Assembly: GCF_035989245.1 (NCBI RefSeq)
Contig: NZ_JAYMFF010000008.1
Span: 1 to 64,000 of the forward strand
Reading direction: 5' to 3'
Source of the DNA: Adlercreutzia wanghongyangiae
GTDB lineage: Bacteria > Actinomycetota > Coriobacteriia > Coriobacteriales > Eggerthellaceae
DNA length: 64,000 nucleotides
Within the stretch, counting starts at the first letter, position 1, and the number at the start of each line of letters is the position of its first letter. A program made the translations under genes and the position numbers. Shown piece after piece: positions 24,614 to 32,901 of this stretch. Below the pieces are notes generated by a model, which had not been told where the DNA came from, ran no database searches, and saw nothing but the letters and a program-made list of their open reading frames with translations.

Positions 24614-25279
24614 ATGAGCGTTACATTTCGACAGGTTGAGCGCGACGAGGAAGTCGAGGCCCTGGCCCACATGGCCCATCATATTTGGAACGAGTACTGG
24701 CCCGCGTTGATCGGCCAGGCCCAGACCGACTATATGGTGGAGAAGTTCCAGAGCCTGAACGCCTTCCGCGCCGATATTGCCGACAACGGCTACGAGTATT
24801 TCTTCATCATGGACCGCGAGAACGCCACGCCGCGAGAACTCGACCAGGCCGTTCACGGGGCCGATATCCACGATGAGGGCCGACCGGCCCCCGCGGGCGC
24901 CCCCGATGCTGTGGAATCCGACCGCGACGGCGAGCTGGCCCACGACGCCGAGGACTTCGCCCACGAGGCCGCCAAGCCGCGCATCATCGGCTACACCGGC
25001 GGCCACGCCGAGGCGGACACGAACCGCTTCTTCATCTCGAAGATCTACCTGCTGAAGGAGCATCGCGGCCGCGAGCTTGCCGGCTCCGTCGTGCACTTCT
25101 ACGAGCGCATCGCCCGCGAGCGCGGGCTGGATGCGCTGTACCTCACCGTGAACAAGCAGAACAAGATGGCCATCCGCGCCTACGAGAAGCACGGGTTCAA
25201 GACCATCGACGCCGTGGAAACCGACATCGGCGAGGGCTTCATCATGGACGACTACGTCATGGAGAAGAAGCTGAAGTAG
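24614..25279 (+). CDS. GNAT-family N-acetyltransferase
   Basis: The 221-residue protein has the GNAT acetyl-CoA fold. The pyrophosphate loop region is LLKEHRGRELAGSVVHF (about 147-163) and the last strands contain NKQNKMAIRAYEKHGF. A hydrophilic insertion of about 45 residues (roughly 78-122, rich in Asp/Glu/His/Ala) interrupts the N-terminal half and makes it longer than usual. The acceptor is unknown. ATG 24614 is favoured, with GAAGG 8 nt upstream; a GTG at 24608 is also in frame. Confidence 0.82.
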   Translation: MSVTFRQVERDEEVEALAHMAHHIWNEYWPALIGQAQTDYMVEKFQSLNAFRADIADNGYEYFFIMDRENATPRELDQAVHGADIHDEGRPAPAGAPDAVESDRDGELAHDAEDFAHEAAKPRIIGYTGGHAEADTNRFFISKIYLLKEHRGRELAGSVVHFYERIARERGLDALYLTVNKQNKMAIRAYEKHGFKTIDAVETDIGEGFIMDDYVMEKKLK

Positions 25280-25302
25280 CCCGGCACCCCCGAACATGCG
25301 AA

Positions 25303-25326
25303 GGCCCGCGATTACGCGGGCCTTTT
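25303..25326 (+). terminator. rho-independent terminator of the acetyltransferase gene
   Basis: GGCCCGCG (25303-25310) and CGCGGGCC (25315-25322) form a perfect 8-bp stem with loop ATTA, followed by TTTT. It lies between the convergent acetyltransferase and dxs genes and may serve both. Confidence 0.85.
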
Positions 25327-25349
25327 CGTGACATAGGTTGTTGCGTGCG

Positions 25350-27227
25350 CTACTTCAGGCGAGCCCGCACCGTGGTCGCAATGCCCTCGGCGTCAAGGCC
25401 GAGGTCGGCGAAAAGCTGGCTCACGGGCCCCTGCCCCACGAACTGGTCGGGGATGCCCAGGGCCACAGCGGGAACGGTCGCGCCCTGGCGCGCCAGCACC
25501 TCCAACACGCCCTCGCCCGCGCCGCCGGAGATAACGCCCTCCTCCAAAGTGACCACCAGGCGCGTCCTCGCCGCCTCGGCGATGGCCTCCTCATCCAGGG
25601 GCTTCACCCAACGCATGTCCACCACACGGCACTCGATACCATCGGCGGTCAGCAGCTCGGCGGCCTTCTTGGCCTGGCCGACCATGCGCCCGAAGGCGAG
25701 CAGGGCCACATCGTCGCCCGCGCGCACCACGCGGGACTTCCCCACCTCCAGCACCTCGGGCCTATCGGGCAGCACCGCGCCCTCGGCCTCGCCGCGCGGA
25801 TAGCGTAGGGCCACCGGGCCGGGCAGTGCGAGCGCCGTGTGCAAGGCGCATGCCAGCTCGGCCTCGTCGGAGGGAGCGAGCATCCGCATGTGCGGCACCA
25901 TGCGCATGTACACCATGTCGAACACGCCGTGATGCGTCGGGCCGTCATCGCCCACTAAACCGGCGCGATCCAGCGCGAACACCACGTTGGCATCAGGCAG
26001 CGCGCAGTCGATGATCATCTGGTCCACCGCCCGCTGCATGAAGGTGGAGTACAGCGCCGCCACCGGCTTCTTGCCGCCCGCGGCCAGACCAGCCGCCATG
26101 CCCACGGCCTGCTCCTCGGCGATGCCCACGTCCACGAAGCGCTCGGGGAACTCGGCAGCGAAGGTTTTAAGCCCCGTGCCGCCGGTCATGGCGGCCGTGA
26201 TGGCAACCACATCGGCATCGTGGGCCGCCTCGTCGGCCAGAGCCGCGCCGAACACCTCGGTGTAGGTGGGATGCTTGGCAGCCTTCTTTATGGCATTGCC
26301 CGTGGCAATGTCGTAGGGCCCCGTGCCGTGGAACGCTTCAGGGTCGCGTCGGGCGGGTTCGTAGCCCTCGCCCTTGCGCGTGACCACGTGCACGAGTGCC
26401 GGACCGTCCATCTCCAACACCAGCGAGAGAATGTCGCGCAGCTCGGCGATGTTGTGGCCGTCGATGGGCGCAGTGCACACGATGCCCAGCGCCTCGAACA
26501 GCATGCTGTGGGGAATCACCATCTGCTTCAGCGATTCCTTCATGTTCTTCCCCAGGCTGAGGAACCCGCGCGTCACCGGACCGCCGGCCTCCATGGCCTC
26601 CTGCAGGCTCTCGCGCGCTTCGCGGTAGTGGTTGTTCGCGCGGATATTGCCCAGATGCTTCATGAGCGCGCCCACGTTGCGCGAGATGGACATCTCGTTG
26701 TCGTTCAGGATGATGACGAGCGGCAGCTGCTCGTTGCCCATGTAGTTCAGCGCCTCGAAGGCCATGCCGCCCGCCAAGGACGCGTCGCCAATAACCGCCA
26801 CCACCTTCTCGTGGGTACCCTTCAGCTGGCGCGCCTTCGCCAAACCTGTGGCGATGGACAGCGAGTCGGAGGCATGGCCGGAGAAGTGCACGTCGTACAC
26901 GCTCTCCGTGGGCTTGGTGAAGCCGGAGATGCCCCCGTAGGTGCGCAGGGTCTTGAACGCCTCGCGACGGCCGGTCAGCAGCTTGTGGGCGTATGACTGG
27001 TGCCCCACATCGAACACCACACGGTCGCGTGGCATATCGAGCAGGCTCTCCAGTGCCACGATGATGTCCACCGCGCCGAGGGACGAGGCCACATGACCGC
27101 CCGTCACCGAGGTGGTGGCGACGATCTCCTGGCGAATCTCAGAAGCGAGAATGGCCAATTCCTCGTTGGTGAGCACCTTCAGGTCGGCGGGAGAGTTGAT
27201 GGCATCGAGAATACGCGGGACATCCAT
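25350..27227 (-). CDS. dxs: 1-deoxy-D-xylulose-5-phosphate synthase
   Basis: The 625-residue TPP enzyme condenses pyruvate and glyceraldehyde-3-phosphate, the first step of the MEP isoprenoid route. Seen are DVGHQSYAHKLLTGR (about 73-87), the TPP motif GDASLAGGMAFEALN with the closing NDNEMSIS, and the transketolase C-terminal parts with DVGIAEEQAVGMAAGLA, DRAGLVGDDGPTHHG and LRYPRGEA. Length is normal. ATG 27227 follows AAGGATAAGC. It is the last gene of the pyc-asp23-nusB-xseB-dxs run, 10 nt after xseB. Confidence 0.97.
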   Translation of the reverse strand: MDVPRILDAINSPADLKVLTNEELAILASEIRQEIVATTSVTGGHVASSLGAVDIIVALESLLDMPRDRVVFDVGHQSYAHKLLTGRREAFKTLRTYGGISGFTKPTESVYDVHFSGHASDSLSIATGLAKARQLKGTHEKVVAVIGDASLAGGMAFEALNYMGNEQLPLVIILNDNEMSISRNVGALMKHLGNIRANNHYREARESLQEAMEAGGPVTRGFLSLGKNMKESLKQMVIPHSMLFEALGIVCTAPIDGHNIAELRDILSLVLEMDGPALVHVVTRKGEGYEPARRDPEAFHGTGPYDIATGNAIKKAAKHPTYTEVFGAALADEAAHDADVVAITAAMTGGTGLKTFAAEFPERFVDVGIAEEQAVGMAAGLAAGGKKPVAALYSTFMQRAVDQMIIDCALPDANVVFALDRAGLVGDDGPTHHGVFDMVYMRMVPHMRMLAPSDEAELACALHTALALPGPVALRYPRGEAEGAVLPDRPEVLEVGKSRVVRAGDDVALLAFGRMVGQAKKAAELLTADGIECRVVDMRWVKPLDEEAIAEAARTRLVVTLEEGVISGGAGEGVLEVLARQGATVPAVALGIPDQFVGQGPVSQLFADLGLDAEGIATTVRARLK

Positions 27228-27237
27228 AGCTTATCCT

Positions 27238-27624
27238 TTAGGCCTCGTTGGGCGCGAGCGGAACAGCGAGAAAGGCCGTATCGGTTGAATCCGTGGGGGC
27301 GGTGCTTGCGCCGCCCTCCTCGACTGAGGAAACATCCGCACTCGTAGCCGAGGGGCGACCGAGGTCGCCCCCTACGGGATCGGTCCCGATATCGACCGCC
27401 GCGGCGGATTCGACCCCGGTATCGGTCGCCGAGGCGGGCTCGGATCCCCGATAGGCGTCGATGTCCTGCTCGGACAGATCGCAGGCCGAAAGCCCCAGCT
27501 TCACGGCCTCCTCGTACAGCTTCAGCGCGTCGTCCAGGGAAATATCCTCTGCGGACACCTCGTCGACGATCTGCGCCAAGCGCGTCTGCACGTCCTCGAA
27601 GTTGCGCCCGGCTTCATCGGCCAT
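27238..27624 (-). CDS. xseB: exodeoxyribonuclease VII small subunit with an extended tail
   Basis: Residues 8-57 match XseB (FEDVQTRLAQIVDEVS... SLDDALKLYEEAVKLGLSACD), the small partner of the XseA nuclease. Normal XseB proteins are about 60-85 residues; this one has 128. The extra 70 residues are Ser/Thr/Ala/Asp/Gly-rich and include VGGDLGRPS, encoded by a REP palindrome. It begins 4 nt after the nusB stop. The large subunit gene xseA, normally directly upstream, is absent here and from the window. Confidence 0.85.
   Translation of the reverse strand: MADEAGRNFEDVQTRLAQIVDEVSAEDISLDDALKLYEEAVKLGLSACDLSEQDIDAYRGSEPASATDTGVESAAAVDIGTDPVGGDLGRPSATSADVSSVEEGGASTAPTDSTDTAFLAVPLAPNEA
27352..27375 (-). 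repeat. GTAG-type REP palindrome inside the xseB reading frame
   Basis: On the minus strand this reads GTAG then GGGGCGACC-tc-GGTCGCCCC. The 24 bp, plus 2 bp of flank, are identical to the intergenic copy at 60434-60457. It is read in frame as part of the XseB tail. Confidence 0.75.
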
Positions 27625-27627
27625 GGC

Positions 27628-28236
27628 CTACACCCCCACCTGAACGCATGCGGCGGCGCCCGAGGCGCCCACAAGAGCGCCCGCGGTCTCGGTGGAGACC
27701 TCCGGCGCACCCTCCACGGCAGTACCGGCGACGCCCTCGGGCGGCATTTCGTCCATGGTGCGGGCGATACGGCCCAGCACGCCGTTCACAAAGCGCGGCG
27801 AATCCTCCTCGCCGCCGAAGTCCTTCGCCAGCTCCACCGCCTCGTTGATGGACACCGACACCGGCACGTCCTCGCAGTGCAGCATCTCGTAGACGGCCAG
27901 GCGCAGGATGGAGCGGTCCACGATGGGCATGCGCGAGAGCGCCCAGTTCTCGGACGCCCCCTCGATACGCGCATCGACGGCATCCTGGTTCGCTTCCACC
28001 CCGCGAATGAGACCCAAGGCGTAATCGGTCAGCGCGCCCTCGCGGATGCGTCCGAACTCGGAAGGCGCCTCATCGGGCGCCGCCTCGGGGGCGGGCTCGG
28101 GGGCCATCTCGGTGGCCACCAGGCAGCGCCCCTCGTCCAGCAGCTTCGAGGGCGACTCGCCCTGCAGCTCGCTCGTGTAGAGAACCTGCACCGCGAAGGC
28201 GCGGTCGCGAGTCCTCTCGTGTTTCCTTGAAGCCAT
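27628..28236 (-). CDS. nusB: transcription antitermination factor NusB
   Basis: The 202-residue protein has the all-helical NusB core: RDRAFAVQVLYTSEL at the start, ENWALSRMPIVDRSILRLAVYEML in the middle as the most conserved stretch (about 95-118), and INEAVELAKDFGGEEDSPRFVNGVLGRI after it. It binds boxA RNA with NusE in rRNA antitermination. An acidic Pro/Ala/Glu insert (about 43-62) and a 45-residue Ala/Val/Gly tail make it longer than the usual 140. It starts 9 nt after asp23. Confidence 0.92.
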   Translation of the reverse strand: MASRKHERTRDRAFAVQVLYTSELQGESPSKLLDEGRCLVATEMAPEPAPEAAPDEAPSEFGRIREGALTDYALGLIRGVEANQDAVDARIEGASENWALSRMPIVDRSILRLAVYEMLHCEDVPVSVSINEAVELAKDFGGEEDSPRFVNGVLGRIARTMDEMPPEGVAGTAVEGAPEVSTETAGALVGASGAAACVQVGV

Positions 28237-28245
28237 CGACGCTCC

Positions 28246-28596
28246 CTAGGATTTGAACTGGATGCCGTCGACGTACACATCCACCGCCGACACCTCGACG
28301 CCGGCCTGAGTGGCCAGCGACTCGGCGATGGCGGTGCGCAGGGCGCTTGCCAGCTCGGGCAGCACAAAGCCGTAGTACACTTCCACGTGCACGGCCACGT
28401 ACAGCTTGCCGTCGTCGCCCATCTTCGTCTCGATGCCGCTCGTGGAGGGCTTGCTCGCCAGCATGGAGCGGATGCCGCTCGTGGCGAAGTTGCCCAGCGA
28501 GGCGACGCCGTCCACCTCGCTGGCGGCCACGGAGATGATGGTCTCCATGACGCCCGGGGCAATCGACAGTCCCTCGACGTTCATTTCATTGGTCAT
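28246..28596 (-). CDS. Asp23/Gls24 family envelope stress protein
   Basis: The 116-residue protein has the Asp23 fold: SIAPGVMETIISVAASEVDGVASL near the start, then a VAVHVEVYYGFVLPELASALRT strand-helix and a final VDVYVDGIQF. Family members bind membranes or the cell envelope and respond to alkaline or acid stress; the gene commonly lies just before nusB in Gram-positive bacteria, as here. Its ATG overlaps the accC stop in an ATGA, so the two are translationally coupled. Confidence 0.9.
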   Translation of the reverse strand: MTNEMNVEGLSIAPGVMETIISVAASEVDGVASLGNFATSGIRSMLASKPSTSGIETKMGDDGKLYVAVHVEVYYGFVLPELASALRTAIAESLATQAGVEVSAVDVYVDGIQFKS

Positions 28597-29945
28597 AGTA
28601 CGTCTCCCATCTGGGTTTCGATGAAGTCCGTCGTGGCGTCGCCGGCCAGGAACACCTCGTTTTCCAGCACGCGCTGGTGGAACGGGATGGTGGTGGCAAT
28701 GCCCTCGATCACGAACTCGTCCAGGGCGCGGCGCGCACGGGCCACGGCCTCTTCGCGGTCCTGTCCATGCACGATAACCTTTGCGACGAGGGAATCGTAG
28801 TGCGGCGAGATTTTAGAACCAGGCCGTAAATAAGTTTCCACGCGCACGCCCGGGCCCGCCGGCGGGATGAAGGCGGTCACCGTTCCCGGGCACGGGCGGA
28901 AGCCGTGGGCCGGATCCTCGGCGTTGATGCGCAGCTCGATGGCATGGCCCGCAGGCGCAAAGGGCGCGCGGGGGGCGCAGCTCATGGGCTCGCCGGCGGC
29001 GATGCGCAGCTGCTCCTTGATGATGTCGGTGCCGGTGATCTCCTCGGTGACGGGGTGCTCCACCTGCACGCGGGTGTTCATCTCCATGAAGTAGAACTCG
29101 CCGCGCTCGTCCAGCAGGAACTCGATGGTGCCGGCATTGCGGTAGTCCACGGCGCGCACGGCCTTCAGGGCCGCCTTGCCCATGGCGCGGCGCAGCTCGT
29201 CGGTCAGCGCCGGCGAGGGGGCCTCTTCCAGAAGCTTCTGGTGACGGCGCTGGATGGAGCAGTCGCGCTCGCAGAGCGCCACAGCGTTGCCGTGGTCGTC
29301 GGCCAGCACCTGCACCTCCACGTGGCGGGGGCGCAGCACGAGCTTCTCCAGGTACACGCCGTCGTTGCCGAAGGCGGCGCCCGCCTCGGTGCGGGCGGCC
29401 TTGTACTGGGCAGCCAGATCGGCCGGGTCGTGCACCTCGCGCATACCCTTGCCACCGCCGCCGGCCGTGGCCTTGATGAGCACGGGGTAGCCCACCTGCT
29501 CGGCAAAGGCGGCCGCCTCCTCCACGGTATCCAGGCAGCCGTCGGACCCGGGCACCGTGGGTACGCCGCAGCCCTTCATGGTCTCACGGGCACTGGACTT
29601 GTCGCCCATGCGCTCGATGCACTCGGCGGCCGGACCGATGAACACGATGTCGTTGTCGGCGCAGGCGCGGGCGAAATCCGCGTTCTCGGCCAAAAAGCCG
29701 TAGCCGGGGTGGATGGCCTCGGCGCCGGTGTTCTTCGCCGCCGCAATGATGGACGGCATCACCAGATAGCTCTTGGCCGACTGAGCAGGGCCGATGCACA
29801 CGGCCTCGTCGGCGTACTGCACCGGATAGGTGTCCGCGTCCTCGGTGGAGTACACGGCCACGGTCTTCACGCCCAGCTCGCGGGCGGCGCGCATGATGCG
29901 CAGGGCCACTTCGCCGCGGTTCGCGACGAGAATCTTGTTGAACAT
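28593..29945 (-). CDS. accC: biotin carboxylase subunit (AccC/PycA type)
   Basis: The 450-residue enzyme carboxylates biotin with ATP and bicarbonate. It has FNKILVANRGEVALRIMRAA at the start, EAIHPGYGFLAENADFA, the glycine-rich ATP loop KATAGGGGKGMREV (about 159-172), and EMNTRVQVEHPVTEEITG with the catalytic Arg. ATG 29945 is chosen because it begins at the conserved N-terminus. It lies 2 nt after the carboxyltransferase gene and so most likely forms the A subunit of a two-part pyruvate carboxylase. Confidence 0.93.
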   Translation of the reverse strand: MFNKILVANRGEVALRIMRAARELGVKTVAVYSTEDADTYPVQYADEAVCIGPAQSAKSYLVMPSIIAAAKNTGAEAIHPGYGFLAENADFARACADNDIVFIGPAAECIERMGDKSSARETMKGCGVPTVPGSDGCLDTVEEAAAFAEQVGYPVLIKATAGGGGKGMREVHDPADLAAQYKAARTEAGAAFGNDGVYLEKLVLRPRHVEVQVLADDHGNAVALCERDCSIQRRHQKLLEEAPSPALTDELRRAMGKAALKAVRAVDYRNAGTIEFLLDERGEFYFMEMNTRVQVEHPVTEEITGTDIIKEQLRIAAGEPMSCAPRAPFAPAGHAIELRINAEDPAHGFRPCPGTVTAFIPPAGPGVRVETYLRPGSKISPHYDSLVAKVIVHGQDREEAVARARRALDEFVIEGIATTIPFHQRVLENEVFLAGDATTDFIETQMGDVL

Positions 29946-29947
29946 GA

Positions 29948-31831
29948 TTAGTTCTCCGGCAGGGTCGGCACGGGCTCGTGGGGCTCCACGTAGAAGAGCA
30001 CGGTGCCGTACTCCACAGGCGTGGCATCCGACAGGCACACCTCGCGCACGGTGCCCATCTCCTCGGCGGTGATCTCGTTCATGAGCTTCATGGCCTCCAC
30101 GATGCACAGCGTCTCGTTGGCGGCAACCTCGTCGCCCACCTTCACGAAGGGCGGCTCGCCGGGAGCGGGGGCCTCGTAGTAGGTGCCCACCATGGGGGCC
30201 ACCACGGGCTTCCAGCTGGCCGGGCGGTCGTTGGCCGGCTCGGCGGCAGGCGCCGGGGCAGCAGGCACCGGCGCGGCCTGGGCCACGGGAGCCGCGGCAG
30301 CCGCGGGGGCGGCAGCGGGCGCGCCCTGACCGGGCATGCGCACCGCGATGCGGACGCCCTCTTCCTCAACTACGATCTCGCCGACGCCGCTCTCCTCGGC
30401 AACGCGAACCAGCTCGCGAATCTGATTGATATCCACGTAATCGTCCTCCTTGGTGCCGCTGGATTCCTGCTCCAGCATGAAATCGACCTTCTCGGAAACA
30501 CGGTGCTTGGAAAGGTAGGTGCGGGCCTCGTTCGGGAACAGGGCGTACATGAGCACGTCCTCCTCGCTGTGGGCCAAGTCCCCGATCTCCGCGGCCACCT
30601 CGTCGTAGGTGGTAGTCACCAGCGTGCCCGGCGCGATGTTCGGATCCAAGATCTCGGAATCGCCGGCCACCTTCGCCACGATCTCCTTGTCCATGTGGCC
30701 CGGCGCCTTGCCGTAGTAGCCGCACACGTAGTCCTTCATCTCCTTGGAGATGACGCTCCAGCGCTTGCCGGTGAGCACGTTGAACACCGCCTGGGTGCCC
30801 ACGATCTGGGACATGGGGGTCACGAGCGGCGGGTAGCCCACCTCGGCGCGCACCTTCGGGATCTCCGCCATAACCTCGGGCAGGCGGTCGACGGCCTTCT
30901 GCACCTCCAACTGGCTGATGAGGTTACTCATCATGCCACCGGGCACCTGGTGCGAGTACACCTGCATGTGGATGAGCGACGACACGCCGCGCTTGTAGTG
31001 GCCGCGCTTGCGCATCTCCTCCCAGTACTCGGAGATCTCGAACAGCAGGTCCAGGTCCAGGTCGGTGTCGTAGCGGCTCTCCTTCAGAGCGGCCACGATC
31101 ATCTCGACGGCCGGATGCGAGTTGCCGAAGGCGAGCGGCGCGTGGGCGGTATCGGCCACGGCCACACCGGCCTCGGCGGCCTTCAGGATGTTGGCCGGGG
31201 CCATGCCGCCGACGTAATGGCAGTGAATGTGCACCGGCAGGCCGATTTCCTCGTTGAAGGCCTTCACCATGCGCTCGGCACGGTAGGGCGTCAGCATACC
31301 GGCCATGTCCTTGATGGCGATGGTGTCGGCGCCCAGGTCCTTCAGCTGCTGGCCGTACTCCAGGTAGGAGTCCAGCGTGTGCACCGGCGAGATGGTGTAG
31401 GAGATGGCGCCCTCGAACAGCCCCCCGTGCTCCTTGATGGCCTCGGCGTTGTCCACCACGTTGCGGATGTCGTTCAGCGCGTCGAACACGCGGAAGACCT
31501 CGACGCCGTTGCGATGGGCCGCTCCGATGAAGCGGTTCACGATCTCGCGCGAGTAGTGCTTGTAGCCGACCAAGTTCTGGCCGCGCGACAACATGGCGAG
31601 CGGGGTGTTGGGCGTGTTGGCCTTAATGGCGCGCAGGCGCTCCCAGGGATTCTCGTCCAAAAAGCGCAGGCACGAGTCGAACGTCGCACCGCCCCACGCT
31701 TCGATGGCCCAATAGCCCACGCGGTCCATCTTCGGCAGAATCGGCAGCATGTCGCCGATCTGCATGCGGGTGGCCCACAGGCTCTGCTGACCGTCGCGGA
31801 TCGTCGTATCCATGATCTGAAGCCGTGGCAT
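29948..31831 (-). CDS. pycB: pyruvate/oxaloacetate carboxyltransferase subunit with biotin carrier domain
   Basis: Residues 1-270 are an HMGL-like carboxyltransferase barrel (IMDTTIRDGQQSLWATRM, metal ligands in HIHCHYVGGMAPA). Residues about 290-460 are the PYC/OADA conserved domain. A linker at about 465-500 (INQIRELVRVAEESGVGEIV) resembles the N-terminus of AccB. A Pro/Ala stretch follows, then a biotinyl domain with the biotinylated lysine in CIVEAMKLMNEI. With the adjacent biotin carboxylase it should make oxaloacetate from pyruvate. No membrane beta subunit of a sodium-pumping decarboxylase is nearby, favouring pyruvate carboxylase. Confidence 0.92.
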   Translation of the reverse strand: MPRLQIMDTTIRDGQQSLWATRMQIGDMLPILPKMDRVGYWAIEAWGGATFDSCLRFLDENPWERLRAIKANTPNTPLAMLSRGQNLVGYKHYSREIVNRFIGAAHRNGVEVFRVFDALNDIRNVVDNAEAIKEHGGLFEGAISYTISPVHTLDSYLEYGQQLKDLGADTIAIKDMAGMLTPYRAERMVKAFNEEIGLPVHIHCHYVGGMAPANILKAAEAGVAVADTAHAPLAFGNSHPAVEMIVAALKESRYDTDLDLDLLFEISEYWEEMRKRGHYKRGVSSLIHMQVYSHQVPGGMMSNLISQLEVQKAVDRLPEVMAEIPKVRAEVGYPPLVTPMSQIVGTQAVFNVLTGKRWSVISKEMKDYVCGYYGKAPGHMDKEIVAKVAGDSEILDPNIAPGTLVTTTYDEVAAEIGDLAHSEEDVLMYALFPNEARTYLSKHRVSEKVDFMLEQESSGTKEDDYVDINQIRELVRVAEESGVGEIVVEEEGVRIAVRMPGQGAPAAAPAAAAAPVAQAAPVPAAPAPAAEPANDRPASWKPVVAPMVGTYYEAPAPGEPPFVKVGDEVAANETLCIVEAMKLMNEITAEEMGTVREVCLSDATPVEYGTVLFYVEPHEPVPTLPEN

Positions 31832-32268
31832 GAACTCACACCTCCTTATAGATAGTCAAAGATCAATTGTTGCATTATAGGGGACGCCTGCCACGGCCCG
31901 ACCCGCGATGCCGCGATTTGCCGACAAGAAACATCAACGAAGCGGCGGAAGGAGGGCCGCGAGAGAAAAGGAGCAGCCCAGCCCGCCGGCTGAGGGGGGG
32001 CCGGCGGAAGGCACGCGGCTGAGGGGGGCCGGCGGCAGGCAGCCCGGGCGCCCGCCTCGTCCCTGCCCGGCGCTCGCGGATGCAAAGGCACCCCGAGCTT
32101 TTCCTTCGCTGGGGCCGAAAGGCGTAAGACGAGCATCTTGCATTTTATACCCCGCTCTCATCAGGCTAAACACAAAGTTTACCCCGCTGGGGTAATGGCT
32201 TTTCGCCCTCGGGCGGCGCACACTGGGCGCATCGTCTCCGAGGAACATCAGGAAGGGAGGATGCGATT
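31832..32268. other. intergenic region with a G-rich tandem duplication (31987-32042)
   Basis: Two adjacent copies of a 27-29-bp unit starting CGGCTGAGGGGGG lie at 31987-32015 and 32016-32042. They are strongly G-biased on the plus strand. On the minus side, the pycB gene has TAAGGAGG just before its start. On the plus side the last 120 bp carry the operator-like repeats of the cytochrome operon. No gene was found in the 437 bp. Confidence 0.5.
32150..32195 (+). promoter_or_regulatory. operator-like repeats upstream of the cytochrome-flavoprotein operon
   Basis: TTACCCC-gct-GGGGTAA (32179-32195) is a perfect 7-bp dyad with a 3-bp centre. The left part, TACCCCGCT, also occurs at 32150-32158, exactly 30 bp upstream (about three helix turns), so a protein could bind both on one DNA face. 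The site lies 74 bp before the cytochrome ATG. The LuxR regulator encoded downstream is the likeliest ligand. Confidence 0.5.
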
Positions 32269-32901
32269 ATGAGCATCGAAGAGAACGAGGTCGCGCAGGC
32301 GACCGGGACGCCGACGGAGGGAGGTACCTCGCCGCGAAGGCCCCGCAAGCGCGGGTGGATCGTCGCGGGCGTCGTGGCGGCCGTGATCATTGTGGCCGGT
32401 GCTGGGTTCTGGGTGTGGCACGAGCAGCCGAGCTTCTGCAACGCCATCTGTCACAGCCCCATGGACTACTACGTGGAAACCTACGAAAGCGACAACCCGC
32501 AGCTGGGCGTGACGGCCCACGCCGAGGCCGGCGAGGCGTGCCTCGACTGCCACACCGCTGAACTGACCACGCAGATATCCGAGGTCATGGCCTGGATGTC
32601 GGACAACTACCCCATGACCGAGGACGGCACCATGCTCGCCACAGGTAAGGAATTTGCCAGCGAGGAGTTCTGCGCCCGCCCCGAATGCCATCACGCCGCC
32701 GGCACCTCCTTCGATGAGATCACGGCGAATCTGTGGGGATTTGCGGGCAACGACGAGAAGTACAACCCGCACGCGAGCCATCAGGACATGGCCCTTGAGT
32801 GCGGCGACTGCCACAAGATCCACGAGAACCAGGTGCTCGTGTGCAACGAGTGCCACGACCTGACCCTGCCCGAAGGATGGGAGGCCCCCCATGCAGAGTA
32901 A
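32269..32901 (+). CDS. membrane-anchored multiheme cytochrome c, NapC/NrfH-like
   Basis: The 210-residue protein has a basic N-terminus, one membrane helix (about 30-49) and an external heme domain. Canonical CxxCH motifs are C91-H95, C178-H182 and C192-H196. Two more sites are irregular: C57-x3-C61-H62 (CNAICHSPM, placed like the first NrfH heme) and C135-x4-C140-H141. It should take electrons from menaquinol and pass them to the flavoprotein encoded next, with which it overlaps by 11 nt. ATG 32269 follows GGAAGGGAGG. Confidence 0.88.
   Translation: MSIEENEVAQATGTPTEGGTSPRRPRKRGWIVAGVVAAVIIVAGAGFWVWHEQPSFCNAICHSPMDYYVETYESDNPQLGVTAHAEAGEACLDCHTAELTTQISEVMAWMSDNYPMTEDGTMLATGKEFASEEFCARPECHHAAGTSFDEITANLWGFAGNDEKYNPHASHQDMALECGDCHKIHENQVLVCNECHDLTLPEGWEAPHAE

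Noticed and set aside
28593..31831. sodium-pumping oxaloacetate decarboxylase
   Set aside because: The carboxyltransferase resembles OadA, but no beta or gamma membrane subunit is nearby and a biotin carboxylase is coupled to it.
31987..32042. possible CRISPR-like repeat
   Set aside because: There are only two adjacent copies without spacers.
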